A stretch of 64,000 bases of DNA, taken from Pseudomonadota bacterium. Its GTDB lineage: Bacteria > Pseudomonadota > Gammaproteobacteria > Burkholderiales > Burkholderiaceae_C. The first letter of the stretch is position 1. Each line of letters opens with the position of its first letter. A program made the translations under genes and the position numbers. The stretch lies in the NCBI GenBank assembly GCA_022566735.1, contig JADFIG010000014.1, positions 18,357 to 82,356 of the forward strand. The letters run 5' to 3'. Of this stretch, positions 1 to 10,609 are shown one piece after another. Under the pieces are notes generated by a model, which was not told the DNA's origin, searched no databases, and was given only the letters and a program-made list of their open reading frames with translations.

Positions 1-2141
1 CCTGCGCCCACCTGCAGGCCGTACACCTGGGCGATGGCCTGGACCTGGCCGACCACCTCGGCGATGGCCGAGGCGACCTCGGGCTTGCGTGCGGCGATCT
101 GCTGCAGCAGGCCCGCCACGCCCTGGAGGTTGTTCTTGATGCGGTGGTGGACCTCGCGCACCAGCATCTCGCGCTGGGCGATGGCGGCTTCCAGGCGGGC
201 CTGTTCGGCGGCGCGCTGCTCGGTGACGTCGGAGGCCACCAGCAGCAACTGGTCGGCGACCTCGCCCTCGGCGGCCAGCGGCAGGTAGTTGATGTCCCAG
301 ATCTGGGCGCTGCCGTTGCGGCCGGGCACGCTGTGCTCGCGGTGCAGGGGCTTGCCGTTGTCCAGGGCGCTTTGCATGTCGGCGCGCATCAGGCGCGCGC
401 GCTCGGCGGGGTAGATGCCTTCGGGCGGCTGGTGCAGCGCGCGGGCCATGTCGATGCCGAAGAACTGCTCGGCGGCCTCGTTGGCCTGCAGCAGGGTGAG
501 TTCGTGGGCGTCGATCAGCTGGATGGCCATGGGCGCCATCTTGATGATGCGCTGCAGCGTGGCCTGGGCCTCGGCGGAGTCGGCCTCGGCCTGGCGGCGG
601 CGATCGATGTCCAGCAAGGCGTAGGTGGCCTGGCGCTGGCCGAGCTCGTCGAGCGTGACCACGGCGTTGCCCACCACCCAGAAGACGCGGCCGTCGCGGC
701 CCAGCACCTGGCACTCGAAGGTGTGGGACTGGCCGTCTTCCAGCTCGTCGAGGTAGTCGGTGAGGCGGAAGGGGTGGTCCAGGTCCGGCGTGGCCACGGT
801 GTTGAGCGGCTGGCCGACGAAATCGGCGAGGTCGCCTGCGAACATGCGGCGGGCCGAGCGGTTCATCCAGGCGATGCCATGGGCGTCCAGGGTGACGATG
901 CCCACGAAGACCGAATCGAGGATGGCGCGGGTGCGGTCGGCCTGCAGGGTCAGGTTCGATTCGGCGCGGTGGCGGGCATCGACGTTGACGAAGGAGGCGA
1001 TGAAGCCTTCTTCGGGGCGCATGGGGTTGACCAGGCGCATGGCGACCTCGGTCCACAGGGCCTGGCCGGTGGCGGCGGTGCGCAGGGCCCGCTCGCCTTG
1101 CCAGTGGCCCAGGCTGCGCAGCACGCTGGTGACGTCGGCCTCGGTGTTGAGGTCCACCTCGGGGGCGTAGAGGGTGTGCAGCGGGCGGCCGCCCAGGTCG
1201 GCATCGGGCTCGCCGATGAGGTCGGACAGCGCCGGGTTGGCGCTCTGGATGTGACCGTCGCGCACGAAGGCGATGCCCACGCCCGACAGCGAGAACATCA
1301 GGTTGCGGTCGCGGCCCAGGGCGTCGAGCTCGGCTTGCTGGGAGCGGATGCGGGTGATGTCCGACAGCACCGCGATGACCTCCAGCGGATCGAGCGAGCT
1401 GCCGATGCGCCGCACCGACAGCGCGTACCAGCGCGTGGCATGGCCGGGCAGGACGATTTCCAGCTCGGTCTCGAACTGGCCGGCCCGCTGCACGGCGAAG
1501 GCGGCCTCGGTGACGGTGCGGTCGATGCGGGCATCCACCGTGAGCAACTCCGACAGCTTCTGGCCGACCATGCTGCCGGGGGTGAGGCCCAGCATCCGCT
1601 CGAAGCGGCGGTTGCAACGCACCAGCACGTCGTCGCGCAGGTAGGCGATGCCCGAGGGCGTGCTCTCCAGGATGGTCGACAGCTCGTGCAGCAGTTGCGG
1701 CGGTGCCGGCACGGGGGAGGCATCGGCGTCCGAGCGGATGCCCTGGGCGTGGGCGAGGGAGCCCGTCTCCTGGGTGGCCTGGATGGCGCACAGGAAGCGG
1801 CGCGGGTGCTCCGGGTGAACGACGGGGGCGTGGGCCCAGACCTGGCTGTGCAGGCTGGCCGCGGCCTGCCCGGGGCGCACCTGGGGCACATGGGCTTGCA
1901 GCGGGCGGTCTTCCGGGCCCAGGGCCAGCAGGGTGAGGGGGGCGTCCCAGCCGCACAGGCGCTGCAGCGCCTGGGGGCAGCCCGACAGCTTGCTGCCGGC
2001 CGGGATGGCATAGCCCAGCAAGGCGCTGAGCGCGGAGTTGGCGCGCAGCACGCGGCCATGTTCGTTGAATTCGATCAGCGCCAGGGGCACCAGGTCGAAC
2101 CAGGCGTCGTCGGCGTGCAGCTGCGAGGGGATGGCGACCAT
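1..2141 (-). CDS. Multi-PAS sensor histidine kinase (HisKA_2 type), 3' end beyond window
   Basis: Partial gene of at least 713 codons; its end lies outside the window. The frame opens MVAIPSQLHADDAWFDLVP and holds several PAS/PAC repeats, for example RPEEGFIASFVNVDARHRAE and GQPLNTVATPDLDHPFRL. The last part seen is the dimerisation and phosphoacceptor helix REVHHRIKNNLQGVAGLLQ (about 100-160), the H-box of HisKA_2/HWE-type kinases; the ATPase domain must follow beyond base 1. No membrane segment was seen in the translated parts, so it is probably a cytoplasmic sensor. It starts 39 bp after mrp on the same strand. The signal sensed cannot be told from the sequence. The family call is firm, the partner regulator unknown. 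Confidence 0.85.
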   Translation of the reverse strand, partial: MVAIPSQLHADDAWFDLVPLALIEFNEHGRVLRANSALSALLGYAIPAGSKLSGCPQALQRLCGWDAPLTLLALGPEDRPLQAHVPQVRPGQAAASLHSQVWAHAPVVHPEHPRRFLCAIQATQETGSLAHAQGIRSDADASPVPAPPQLLHELSTILESTPSGIAYLRDDVLVRCNRRFERMLGLTPGSMVGQKLSELLTVDARIDRTVTEAAFAVQRAGQFETELEIVLPGHATRWYALSVRRIGSSLDPLEVIAVLSDITRIRSQQAELDALGRDRNLMFSLSGVGIAFVRDGHIQSANPALSDLIGEPDADLGGRPLHTLYAPEVDLNTEADVTSVLRSLGHWQGERALRTAATGQALWTEVAMRLVNPMRPEEGFIASFVNVDARHRAESNLTLQADRTRAILDSVFVGIVTLDAHGIAWMNRSARRMFAGDLADFVGQPLNTVATPDLDHPFRLTDYLDELEDGQSHTFECQVLGRDGRVFWVVGNAVVTLDELGQRQATYALLDIDRRRQAEADSAEAQATLQRIIKMAPMAIQLIDAHELTLLQANEAAEQFFGIDMARALHQPPEGIYPAERARLMRADMQSALDNGKPLHREHSVPGRNGSAQIWDINYLPLAAEGEVADQLLLVASDVTEQRAAEQARLEAAIAQREMLVREVHHRIKNNLQGVAGLLQQIAARKPEVASAIAEVVGQVQAIAQVYGLQVGA

Positions 2142-2180
2142 GGCGTTGCGGGTTCTGCGTTCGGCGGGCAGGGGGTGGCT

Positions 2181-3314
2181 TCAGCCCTGGGGCTTGGCTT
2201 CAACGCTCACGCCGGGCAGCTTGCCGCTGTAGTCCTTGGGCAGCAGCGACAGGCCGGCGGCCAGCTTGCGGGCCATCTCGCGGTAGAGGCCGGCGACCTT
2301 GCCTTCGGGCTCGGCCACCAGGGTGGGGCGGCCGCTGTCGGCCTGCTCGCGGATGCCCAGGTCCAGCGGCATCGAGCCCAGCAGCGGCACGCCGCAGGCC
2401 TGGGCCAGGCGCTGGCCGCCTTCCTGACCGAAGATGTGGGCCTCGTGGCCGCAGTTCGGGCAGCAGTAGACGGCCATGTTCTCGACGATGCCCAGCACCG
2501 GCACGGAGACCTTCTCGAACATCTGCAGGCCCTTCCTGGCGTCGAGCAGGGCGATGTCTTGCGGCGTGGTGACGATGACGGCCGCCGTCAGTGGCGCACG
2601 CTGGCTGATGCTCAGGTGGATGTCGCCGGTGCCCGGGGGCATGTCGACCACCAGGTAGTCCAGGGGCCGGCCGGGGGCACCCCAGTTGCTCAGGCGCAGC
2701 ATCTGGTCGAAGGCCTGGGTGGCCATGGGGCCGCGCCAGATGGCCGGGGCCTCGCCCTCGATGAGCAGGCCGATCGACATCATCTGCAGCCCGTGGTTGA
2801 CCGGCGGGGTGATGGTCTTGCCGTCGGGGCTGTCGGGTTTGCCGGACAGCCCCAGCATCAGTGGCTGGCTGGGGCCGTAGATGTCGGCGTCGAGCAGGCC
2901 GACCGCGGCGCCCTCGGCCGCCAGGGCCAGGGCCAGGTTGACCGCGGTGGTGCTTTTGCCCACGCCGCCCTTGCCGGAGGCCACGGCCACGATGTTCTTG
3001 ACACCGGGCAGCAGGGCCTGGCCGCGCATGGCCTGGTGGGCGATGACCTCGGTGGCAAACGCCACCTCGACGCGCCCGATGCCCGGCACGGCGGCCAGGG
3101 CCTGCTCGACCAGGGCGGTGAAGGCCGGCCATTGGGAGCGCGCCGGGTAGCCCAGGGCGATGGCCACCCGGGCGACGCCGCCATCCACCGTCAGCTGCTT
3201 GAGTTGCCGCGTCGACACCCAGTCCCGCCCGGTGAAGGGGTCGAGGACGGCGCCGAGGGCCTGCCTGGCGGCGGATTCAATGGCAGAAGCGGGGGCGGGG
3301 GACGAAGCGGTCAT
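2181..3314 (-). CDS. mrp: Mrp/ApbC-type P-loop iron-sulfur cluster carrier
   Basis: 377 residues. An N-terminal MIP18/DUF59-like domain (about residues 10-90) is followed by a ParA/MinD-type P-loop ATPase with deviant Walker A motif [11 protein letters not shown] (residues 112-122). The CPNC pair typical of Mrp/ApbC proteins, which bind and transfer Fe-S clusters, lies near residue 283. The start at [14 protein letters not shown] was chosen because the frame upstream ([14 protein letters not shown]) does not resemble the family. metG is divergent on the other strand, so the 188-bp gap holds both promoters. Cytosolic; family assignment is very secure. Confidence 0.95.
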   Translation of the reverse strand: MTASSPAPASAIESAARQALGAVLDPFTGRDWVSTRQLKQLTVDGGVARVAIALGYPARSQWPAFTALVEQALAAVPGIGRVEVAFATEVIAHQAMRGQALLPGVKNIVAVASGKGGVGKSTTAVNLALALAAEGAAVGLLDADIYGPSQPLMLGLSGKPDSPDGKTITPPVNHGLQMMSIGLLIEGEAPAIWRGPMATQAFDQMLRLSNWGAPGRPLDYLVVDMPPGTGDIHLSISQRAPLTAAVIVTTPQDIALLDARKGLQMFEKVSVPVLGIVENMAVYCCPNCGHEAHIFGQEGGQRLAQACGVPLLGSMPLDLGIREQADSGRPTLVAEPEGKVAGLYREMARKLAAGLSLLPKDYSGKLPGVSVEAKPQG

Positions 3315-3502
3315 GCGGTAGGGCGGGGTGCGGCGGGCAAACTGGCAATGGAACACCAGCCTTTCAGTCTAGCCGGGAACGCCTCGCCGCAGTGCGTTGT
3401 CCGCCCCCGGCCCCCACAGGCGTGTGGTGCGGGTGCCGCCAGCCTAGAATCGCGCTTTGCCCTGCGGCATCCCGCACCGGGCGCCCCGACACGCCATACA
3501 AC

Positions 3503-5662
3503 ATGCCCCGCCAGCTCTTCGTCACCACCGCGCTGCCCTACGCCAATGGTCACTTCCACATCGGCCACATCATGGAATACATCCAGGCCGACATCTGGGT
3601 GCGTTTCCAGCGCATGCAGGGCCACCAGGTGCATTTCGTCGGAGCCGATGACGCCCACGGCGCGCCCATCATGATCGCCGCCGAGAAGGTGGGCAAGACG
3701 CCGCAGCAGTTCGTGGCCGACATCGCCGCGGGCCGCAAGCCTTACCTGGACGGCTTCCACATCAGCTTCGACCACTGGTCGTCGACGGACAGCCCGGAGA
3801 ACCATGAGCTGGCCCAGAGCATCTACCTGGCCCTGAAGGCGCAGGGCCTGATCGACGTCCGCCCCATCGAGCAGTTCTTTGACCCCGACAAAGGCATGTT
3901 CCTGGCCGACCGCTTCATCAAGGGCGAGTGCCCCAAGTGCGGTGCCAAGGACCAGTACGGCGATTCCTGCGAGGTGTGCGGTGCCGTCTACGCCCCCACC
4001 GAGCTGAAGCACCCGTACTCGGCGCTGTCGGGCGCCACCCCGGTGCTCAAGACCTCCGACCACCACTTCTTCAAGCTGTCCGACCCGCGCTGCTTCGAGT
4101 TCCTGCAACAGTGGACGCAGGACGGCAAGCTGCAGCCGGCCGTGAGCAAGAAGATCAAGGAGTGGTTCACCAAGGACGAGAACGGCGAGGGTGGCCTGGG
4201 CGACTGGGACATCAGCCGTGACGCACCTTACTTCGGCATCGAGATTCCCGACGCGCCGGGGAAGTACTTCTATGTGTGGCTGGACGCCCCCATCGGCTAC
4301 CTGGCCTCGCTCAAGGGCTACTTCGCGGCCGGCGGACCGAAGGCCAGACACGGCGAGGCGCGCAGCTTCGACGAGTTCATGGCCGACCCGGCCGTCGAGC
4401 AGGTCCACTTCATCGGCAAGGACATCACCTACTTCCACACCCTGTTCTGGCCCGCGATGCTGAAGTTCAGCGGCCGCAAGCTGCCGAACCAGGTGAACGT
4501 GCACGGCTTCATGACCGTCAACAACGGCGAGAAGATGTCCAAGAGCCGCGGCACCGGCCTGGACCCGCTGAAGTACCTGAGCATCGGCATGAACCCCGAA
4601 TGGCTGCGCTACTACATCGCGGCCAAGCTCAACGCCAACGTCGAGGACATCGACTTCAACAAGGACGACTTCACGGCCCGGGTCAACAGCGACCTGGTGG
4701 GCAAGTTCGTCAACATCGCCAGCCGCGCGGCGGGCTTCATCGCCAAGCGTTTCGCCGGCCAGCTCACCGCGGCCGTCGGCGAAGAGGGCCGGGCGCTGCT
4801 GGCCACGCTGCAAGCCGGCCGCCAGGGCATCTCGGCGCTGTACGAGGCCCGCGAGCTGGGCAAGGTGCTGCGCGAGATCATGCTGCTGGCCGACCGCGTC
4901 AACGAGTACGTCGATGCCAACAAGCCCTGGGAGCTGGCCAAGCTCGAAGGCCAGGACGCCCGCCTGCAGGAGGTCTGCACCGTCTGCATCGAGGCCTTCC
5001 GCCTGCTGAGCATCTACCTCAAGCCGGTGCTGCCTTCGGTGGTGGCGCAGGTCGAGGCCTTCCTGAAGGTGGCGCCGATGTCGTTCGCCGACGCCGACCG
5101 CCTGCTGGGCGCCCACACCATCGGCGTCTACCAGCACCTGATGCAGCGCGTGGACCCGAAGATGCTCGACGCCCTGTTCGAGCCGCCTGCGCCGCCGGCC
5201 GCCGAAGCACCCAAGGCAGGCGGGGAGAAGGCTGCGGCCCCCGTGCCCGCCGAGGGGGACGCCTGCGGCTCGGGGCTGCCCGGTGGCGAGGCCGTCGCCC
5301 CCACCATCGCCATCGACGACTTCGTCAAGGTGGACCTGCGCATCGCCAGGATCGTCAACGCCGAGCACGTGGAGGGCAGCACCAAGCTGCTGCGCCTGAC
5401 GCTGGACGTGGGCGAGGGCTGCGACCCGCAGGGGCGTCCAAAGACGCGCAATGTGTTCAGCGGCATCAAGGAGGCCTACCAGCCCGAGCAGCTCATCGGC
5501 AAGCTCACCGTGCTGGTGGCCAACCTGGCGCCGCGCAAGATGAAGTTCGGCGTCAGCGAAGGCATGGTGCTGGCCGCCTCGCACGCCGACGAGAAGGCCA
5601 ACCCGGGCGTCTACGTGCTCGAACCTTTCCCCGGCGCCGAGCCGGGCATGCGCATCCGCTGA
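3503..5662 (+). CDS. metG: Methionyl-tRNA synthetase
   Basis: 719 residues, full length for the bacterial long form. It charges tRNA-Met with methionine in the cytosol. HIGH is at residues 19-22 and KMSKS at 344-348. The zinc knuckle has Cys143, Cys146, Cys156 and Cys159. After a Pro/Ala-rich linker, a C-terminal tRNA-binding (EMAPII/Trbp111-like) domain starts near residue 602 ([17 protein letters not shown]). The start [18 protein letters not shown] is the family N-terminus; the frame is open further upstream but unconserved there. A -10-like TAGAAT at 3445-3450 precedes it. Divergent from mrp. Confidence 0.97.
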   Translation: MPRQLFVTTALPYANGHFHIGHIMEYIQADIWVRFQRMQGHQVHFVGADDAHGAPIMIAAEKVGKTPQQFVADIAAGRKPYLDGFHISFDHWSSTDSPENHELAQSIYLALKAQGLIDVRPIEQFFDPDKGMFLADRFIKGECPKCGAKDQYGDSCEVCGAVYAPTELKHPYSALSGATPVLKTSDHHFFKLSDPRCFEFLQQWTQDGKLQPAVSKKIKEWFTKDENGEGGLGDWDISRDAPYFGIEIPDAPGKYFYVWLDAPIGYLASLKGYFAAGGPKARHGEARSFDEFMADPAVEQVHFIGKDITYFHTLFWPAMLKFSGRKLPNQVNVHGFMTVNNGEKMSKSRGTGLDPLKYLSIGMNPEWLRYYIAAKLNANVEDIDFNKDDFTARVNSDLVGKFVNIASRAAGFIAKRFAGQLTAAVGEEGRALLATLQAGRQGISALYEARELGKVLREIMLLADRVNEYVDANKPWELAKLEGQDARLQEVCTVCIEAFRLLSIYLKPVLPSVVAQVEAFLKVAPMSFADADRLLGAHTIGVYQHLMQRVDPKMLDALFEPPAPPAAEAPKAGGEKAAAPVPAEGDACGSGLPGGEAVAPTIAIDDFVKVDLRIARIVNAEHVEGSTKLLRLTLDVGEGCDPQGRPKTRNVFSGIKEAYQPEQLIGKLTVLVANLAPRKMKFGVSEGMVLAASHADEKANPGVYVLEPFPGAEPGMRIR

Positions 5663-5692
5663 GCTGCTTCACCCAGGCCCAGCCCGCGGCCT

Positions 5693-7423
5693 TCACCAGG
5701 GCCGCGGCGTCGCCATCCAGCGGCGCAGGGCGCGCTGCGCTTTCTTGCGCAGGGGCTTGCGCCGCGCCCTCAGCCAGCCGCAGGCGAACTCCGCGCCGAC
5801 ATCGGTGGCGGCCAGAGGCTTGTAGCGGGCCAGGGCCACGGTTTCGTCCTGCAAGGCGCCCAGGGCGTCCAGTGCCCGGGCGAGGGCGCGGGTCTGGTGT
5901 GGCAGGCGGTGAGGGTGCGCTGGTGTGTGCCCTGGTGCGTCCTGCCACAGCGGGGCGTAGAGCTCCAGCACGTCGCGCAGGCGGCGGGCACGGCGGCGAA
6001 GGCGGTGGCTGGCCAGGGCGCTCAGCGCCAGGAAGTGGCGTGATGGACGCCGGCAGCGCGCGTGCCAGTCGCCCAGGCCCTGGGCCAGCCAGAGCCGTGC
6101 GCTGAGCGCGTGTTGCGAGGCGGGGGGCGCTGCGGGCTGCGTGGCGGCCTCATCGGGCGCGCTGGCGTGCATCAGGGCCGTGAGCACGTCCAGGCACACC
6201 GCGGTGGCCTGCGCACCCTGGGCCAGCACCGCGGGCGAGGCCGGACAGCCTTCGGGCGCCGGGCCGGGCGGCAGGGGCGGGCAGTGGATGCCCAGGTCCA
6301 GCAGCTTGCGTGGCAGCCAGGCCAGGGCGTCCTGGTCGCGCCAATGGCCCAGCAGCCGGGCCAGCGAGGCGGCCTGCACGCAGGCTTCCTGCAGGCTGAC
6401 GAGCGCGGCGGCGGGCAGGGCGGGGCCGTGGCCGAGCCGCTGGCCATCCTGCACGAAGCGGCCCAGGGCGCGCAGCCGGCGCAGCCCGCGTCGCCATTGG
6501 TAGGCCACCGGGGCCTGCGCTTCCAGCGGGGCCGCGGCCAGGGTGGCGAGCTCGCTCATGTGGGCGGTGACGTGGGCCAGGCAGGCCTCCAGGCCGAGGC
6601 GCCAGGCCGCCACCGCGTCCAGCGTGTCGGGGGAGGCTCCCGCAGGCAGGCGCACCGGGCGCGGTGGCGTGACTTCGGGGAGGGCCGCGCTGGCGTCGCC
6701 ATCGACCACGGTGCGTGCCAGGCGGTCGCCGCGGTGCGCCTTGGTCTGGGTGTCCAGCCACAGCCCGAAGCGTTGCACCCACTCGCGGCCGGTGTCGATG
6801 ACGGCTTGCGGGTGGCCGCTCAGCAACTCGATTTCCAGCTCGCGCACGGGCACGCTGCGCAGCGCCTCGCCCTGGCCGGCGGTGATGGCGCCTTCGTCCA
6901 GGGCCAGCTCGACCACGCCTTCGTGCAGGGTGCCCACGCCCACACGCAACTGCACGCGGGTGCGGCGCATGTCGGTGGCATAGAGCTGCACCAGGCCGCA
7001 CCGCGTGCCATCGGGGTCGTGCTGGGGGTCCCATCCCAAGGCGTCACGCAGGGCGGCTTCGGCCGGGTGGCCGGCATGCAGGCTCAGGCGCGGTGCCAGG
7101 GCCTGGCCCGCGGGGGGGGGCAGGGCGGGCTGGTTGTCTTCCACGCGGACCATGGTGTGGCTGCCCGCCGCCTTGAGCGTCTGCACCCAGTCCTCGCCTT
7201 CGCGGCGCACGCGCAGGGCCGAGCGGGCCTGTGCCAGGCGGCGGTCGGGCGTGTCGAAATAGGCCGCCTGCAGGATCAGCGGGGCGCTGTCCGGGGCGGT
7301 GGCGGGGGGGGCGTCCAGCGCGCTGACCGCCACCTGCGCCAGCCGGACCAACGCCGTGCGCACGGCTTCCAGCGCCTCGGCCGGGATCTGGAATTTCAGC
7401 TCGATTTCTTGCATGGCCGACAT
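5693..7423 (-). CDS. CYTH and CHAD domain protein (triphosphate tunnel metalloenzyme family)
   Basis: 576 residues. The N-terminal half is a CYTH domain opening with the ExExK motif (EIELKF, residues 6-11) that binds metal and triphosphate in the tunnel fold; relatives hydrolyse inorganic triphosphate. The C-terminal half (about residue 260 on) is a CHAD domain rich in Arg and His, for example RRGLRRLRALGRF and RARRKPLRKKAQRALRRW near the end. CHAD domains are associated with polyphosphate binding. Convergent with metG, 30 bp apart. A second ATG (7414) begins MQEIELKF and could be the true start. Triphosphatase activity is inferred from family only. Confidence 0.88.
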   Translation of the reverse strand: MSAMQEIELKFQIPAEALEAVRTALVRLAQVAVSALDAPPATAPDSAPLILQAAYFDTPDRRLAQARSALRVRREGEDWVQTLKAAGSHTMVRVEDNQPALPPPAGQALAPRLSLHAGHPAEAALRDALGWDPQHDPDGTRCGLVQLYATDMRRTRVQLRVGVGTLHEGVVELALDEGAITAGQGEALRSVPVRELEIELLSGHPQAVIDTGREWVQRFGLWLDTQTKAHRGDRLARTVVDGDASAALPEVTPPRPVRLPAGASPDTLDAVAAWRLGLEACLAHVTAHMSELATLAAAPLEAQAPVAYQWRRGLRRLRALGRFVQDGQRLGHGPALPAAALVSLQEACVQAASLARLLGHWRDQDALAWLPRKLLDLGIHCPPLPPGPAPEGCPASPAVLAQGAQATAVCLDVLTALMHASAPDEAATQPAAPPASQHALSARLWLAQGLGDWHARCRRPSRHFLALSALASHRLRRRARRLRDVLELYAPLWQDAPGHTPAHPHRLPHQTRALARALDALGALQDETVALARYKPLAATDVGAEFACGWLRARRKPLRKKAQRALRRWMATPRPW

Positions 7424-7504
7424 TGTCCTGCCTGCGGGGAGCGGCCAGGCGCTGCTGGCCCGCTAAAATGGCAGGCTCACCCCTTCTTCACCCTGAGACG
7501 CACC

Positions 7505-7705
7505 ATGCCGCTCATCTGGAAACCGTACAAGTCCGACGCGACGCAGTTCATCGACAGCCTCAAGCAGCGTGACCCTCAACTGGAAGCCCGCCAGCGCGAA
7601 GGCCGTGGCCTGCTGTGGGACCGCCCGCAAGACCGCGAAGCCCAGCAGGAGTTCAGCGAAGCCCGCGTGCCCCAGCAACCCTACGTCTACCACACCAAGG
7701 GGTGA
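7505..7705 (+). CDS. DUF3460 family small protein
   Basis: 66 residues starting MPLIWKPYKSDATQFIDSL and ending QQPYVYHTKG. It matches the short DUF3460 family, found just upstream of scpA in many Burkholderiales; function unknown. It is hydrophilic, with no signal peptide or membrane segment. A -10-like TAAAAT (7464-7469) lies about 35 bp upstream and it precedes scpA by 30 bp, so the two are probably cotranscribed. Confidence 0.85.
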   Translation: MPLIWKPYKSDATQFIDSLKQRDPQLEARQREGRGLLWDRPQDREAQQEFSEARVPQQPYVYHTKG

Positions 7706-7735
7706 GCAAGGGTTGAGGCCGCCTGAGGCGCTGCG

Positions 7736-8629
7736 ATGAACCCCCAGGCGCCCGTCGGTCACGACGCTGCACTGGATGCGCTGGACGCCGCCGGTGAGCC
7801 GGCGCCCCAGCCGCTGGTCATCGACCACGTGGCGGTGGCGCGGCTCTATGGCGAGCCGCTGTTCAACCTGCCCACCGACCTCTACATCCCGCCGGATGCG
7901 CTGGAGGTCTTCCTGGAAGCCTTCCAGGGCCCGCTGGACTTGCTGCTCTACCTGATCCGCAAGCAGAACTTCAACATCCTGGACATCCCGCTGGCCGACC
8001 TCACGCGCCAGTACCTGGCCTACGTCGACCAGATCCGCAAGCGCAACCTGGAGCTGGCCTCCGAGTACCTGCTGATGGCGGCCATGCTCATCGAGATCAA
8101 GTCTCGCATGCTGCTGCCGCCCAAGAAGACGGACGATGGCCAGGAAGCGGAGGACCCGCGTGCCGAACTGGTGCGCCGCCTCATCGAGTACGAGCAGATG
8201 AAGCTGGCCGCTGCGCAACTCGACCAGCTGCCCGTGCTGGGCCGCGACTTCCTGCGCGTGGAGGCCCACAGCGACCCGTCCATCGTCGTGCGCCACCCCG
8301 AGGTCACGCTGGTCGATCTGCGCGAGGCCTGGATGGACATCCTGCAGCGCGCCCGCCTGCACACCCACCACACCATCAGCCGCGAAGAGCTGTCCGTGCG
8401 CGAGCACATGGGCTTCGTGCTGCGCCACCTGCAGGGCAAGCGCTTCCTGGAGTTCGAAGGCCTGTTCGATGTCACCCGCGGCACGCCGGTGATGGTGGTC
8501 ACTTTCATCGCCATGCTCGAACTCGCCCGCGAGCGCCTCATCGAGATCACCCAGGCCGAGGCCTTTGCGCCCATCTACGTGCGCCTGGCCTACCAGCCTG
8601 TTGGCGAATCGGCCGTGCTGGCCGAGTGA
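7736..8629 (+). CDS. scpA: Segregation and condensation protein A (kleisin)
   Basis: 297 residues. ScpA is the kleisin subunit that bridges SMC heads in chromosome condensation. The conserved N-terminal SMC-binding region is seen from about residue 55 ([19 protein letters not shown]) and the [21 protein letters not shown] helix is characteristic. The first 50 residues are extended and less conserved. No scpB lies next to it; the gene is followed by panB and panC instead, an arrangement familiar in Burkholderiales. ScpB and Smc are presumably elsewhere. Confidence 0.94.
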   Translation: MNPQAPVGHDAALDALDAAGEPAPQPLVIDHVAVARLYGEPLFNLPTDLYIPPDALEVFLEAFQGPLDLLLYLIRKQNFNILDIPLADLTRQYLAYVDQIRKRNLELASEYLLMAAMLIEIKSRMLLPPKKTDDGQEAEDPRAELVRRLIEYEQMKLAAAQLDQLPVLGRDFLRVEAHSDPSIVVRHPEVTLVDLREAWMDILQRARLHTHHTISREELSVREHMGFVLRHLQGKRFLEFEGLFDVTRGTPVMVVTFIAMLELARERLIEITQAEAFAPIYVRLAYQPVGESAVLAE

Positions 8630-8644
8630 CACTGCCGCATCGAC

Positions 8645-8670
8645 GCTGCCGGATGGTCGCTGCCGGATGG
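8645..8670. repeat. Two direct copies of a 12-bp sequence in the scpA-panB gap
   Basis: GCTGCCGGATGG occurs at 8645-8656 and again at 8659-8670, just after the scpA stop codon. Nothing suggests a regulatory role; it may be a slippage duplication. Confidence 0.6.
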
Positions 8671-8795
8671 ACGCCGCAGTGCGTGGCATCGGCCACCCAG
8701 GGATGGGCGAGGAGCGACGAGGTTGTTGTGGCGCAGCCCGACAGGCGCCGGAACGTGGGCCTAGAATCGGCTCCACCTTGTCCGAGGAGCCCCGC

Positions 8796-10512
<1,717 letters not shown>

Positions 10513-10540
10513 GCTGCTCGTCGGGCCGGACCGTTGGCCA

Positions 10541-10579
10541 CGACCTTTCGCGTCGACCTTTTGTGCCGACCTTTTGCGC
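10541..10579. repeat. Three tandem 13-bp units between convergent genes
   Basis: The gap between panC and the convergent helicase gene holds three near-identical units beginning CGACCTTT (10541-10553, 10554-10566, 10567-10579). No hairpin with a T-run is evident. Probably a small tandem duplication. Confidence 0.6.
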
Positions 10580-10609
10580 CGAAGGGCCGGCCCCACCGCC
10601 CGGGCAGGC

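Noticed and set aside
144..3674. 1176-codon plus-strand open frame, and other very long frames such as 3311-5584 minus, 12846-15821 plus and 15800-18112 plus
   Set aside because: They lie antisense to well-identified genes (the kinase and mrp, metG, the metalloprotease, the TRAP permease), have His/Gly/Gln/Ala-rich composition without domains, and are expected by-products of high GC content.
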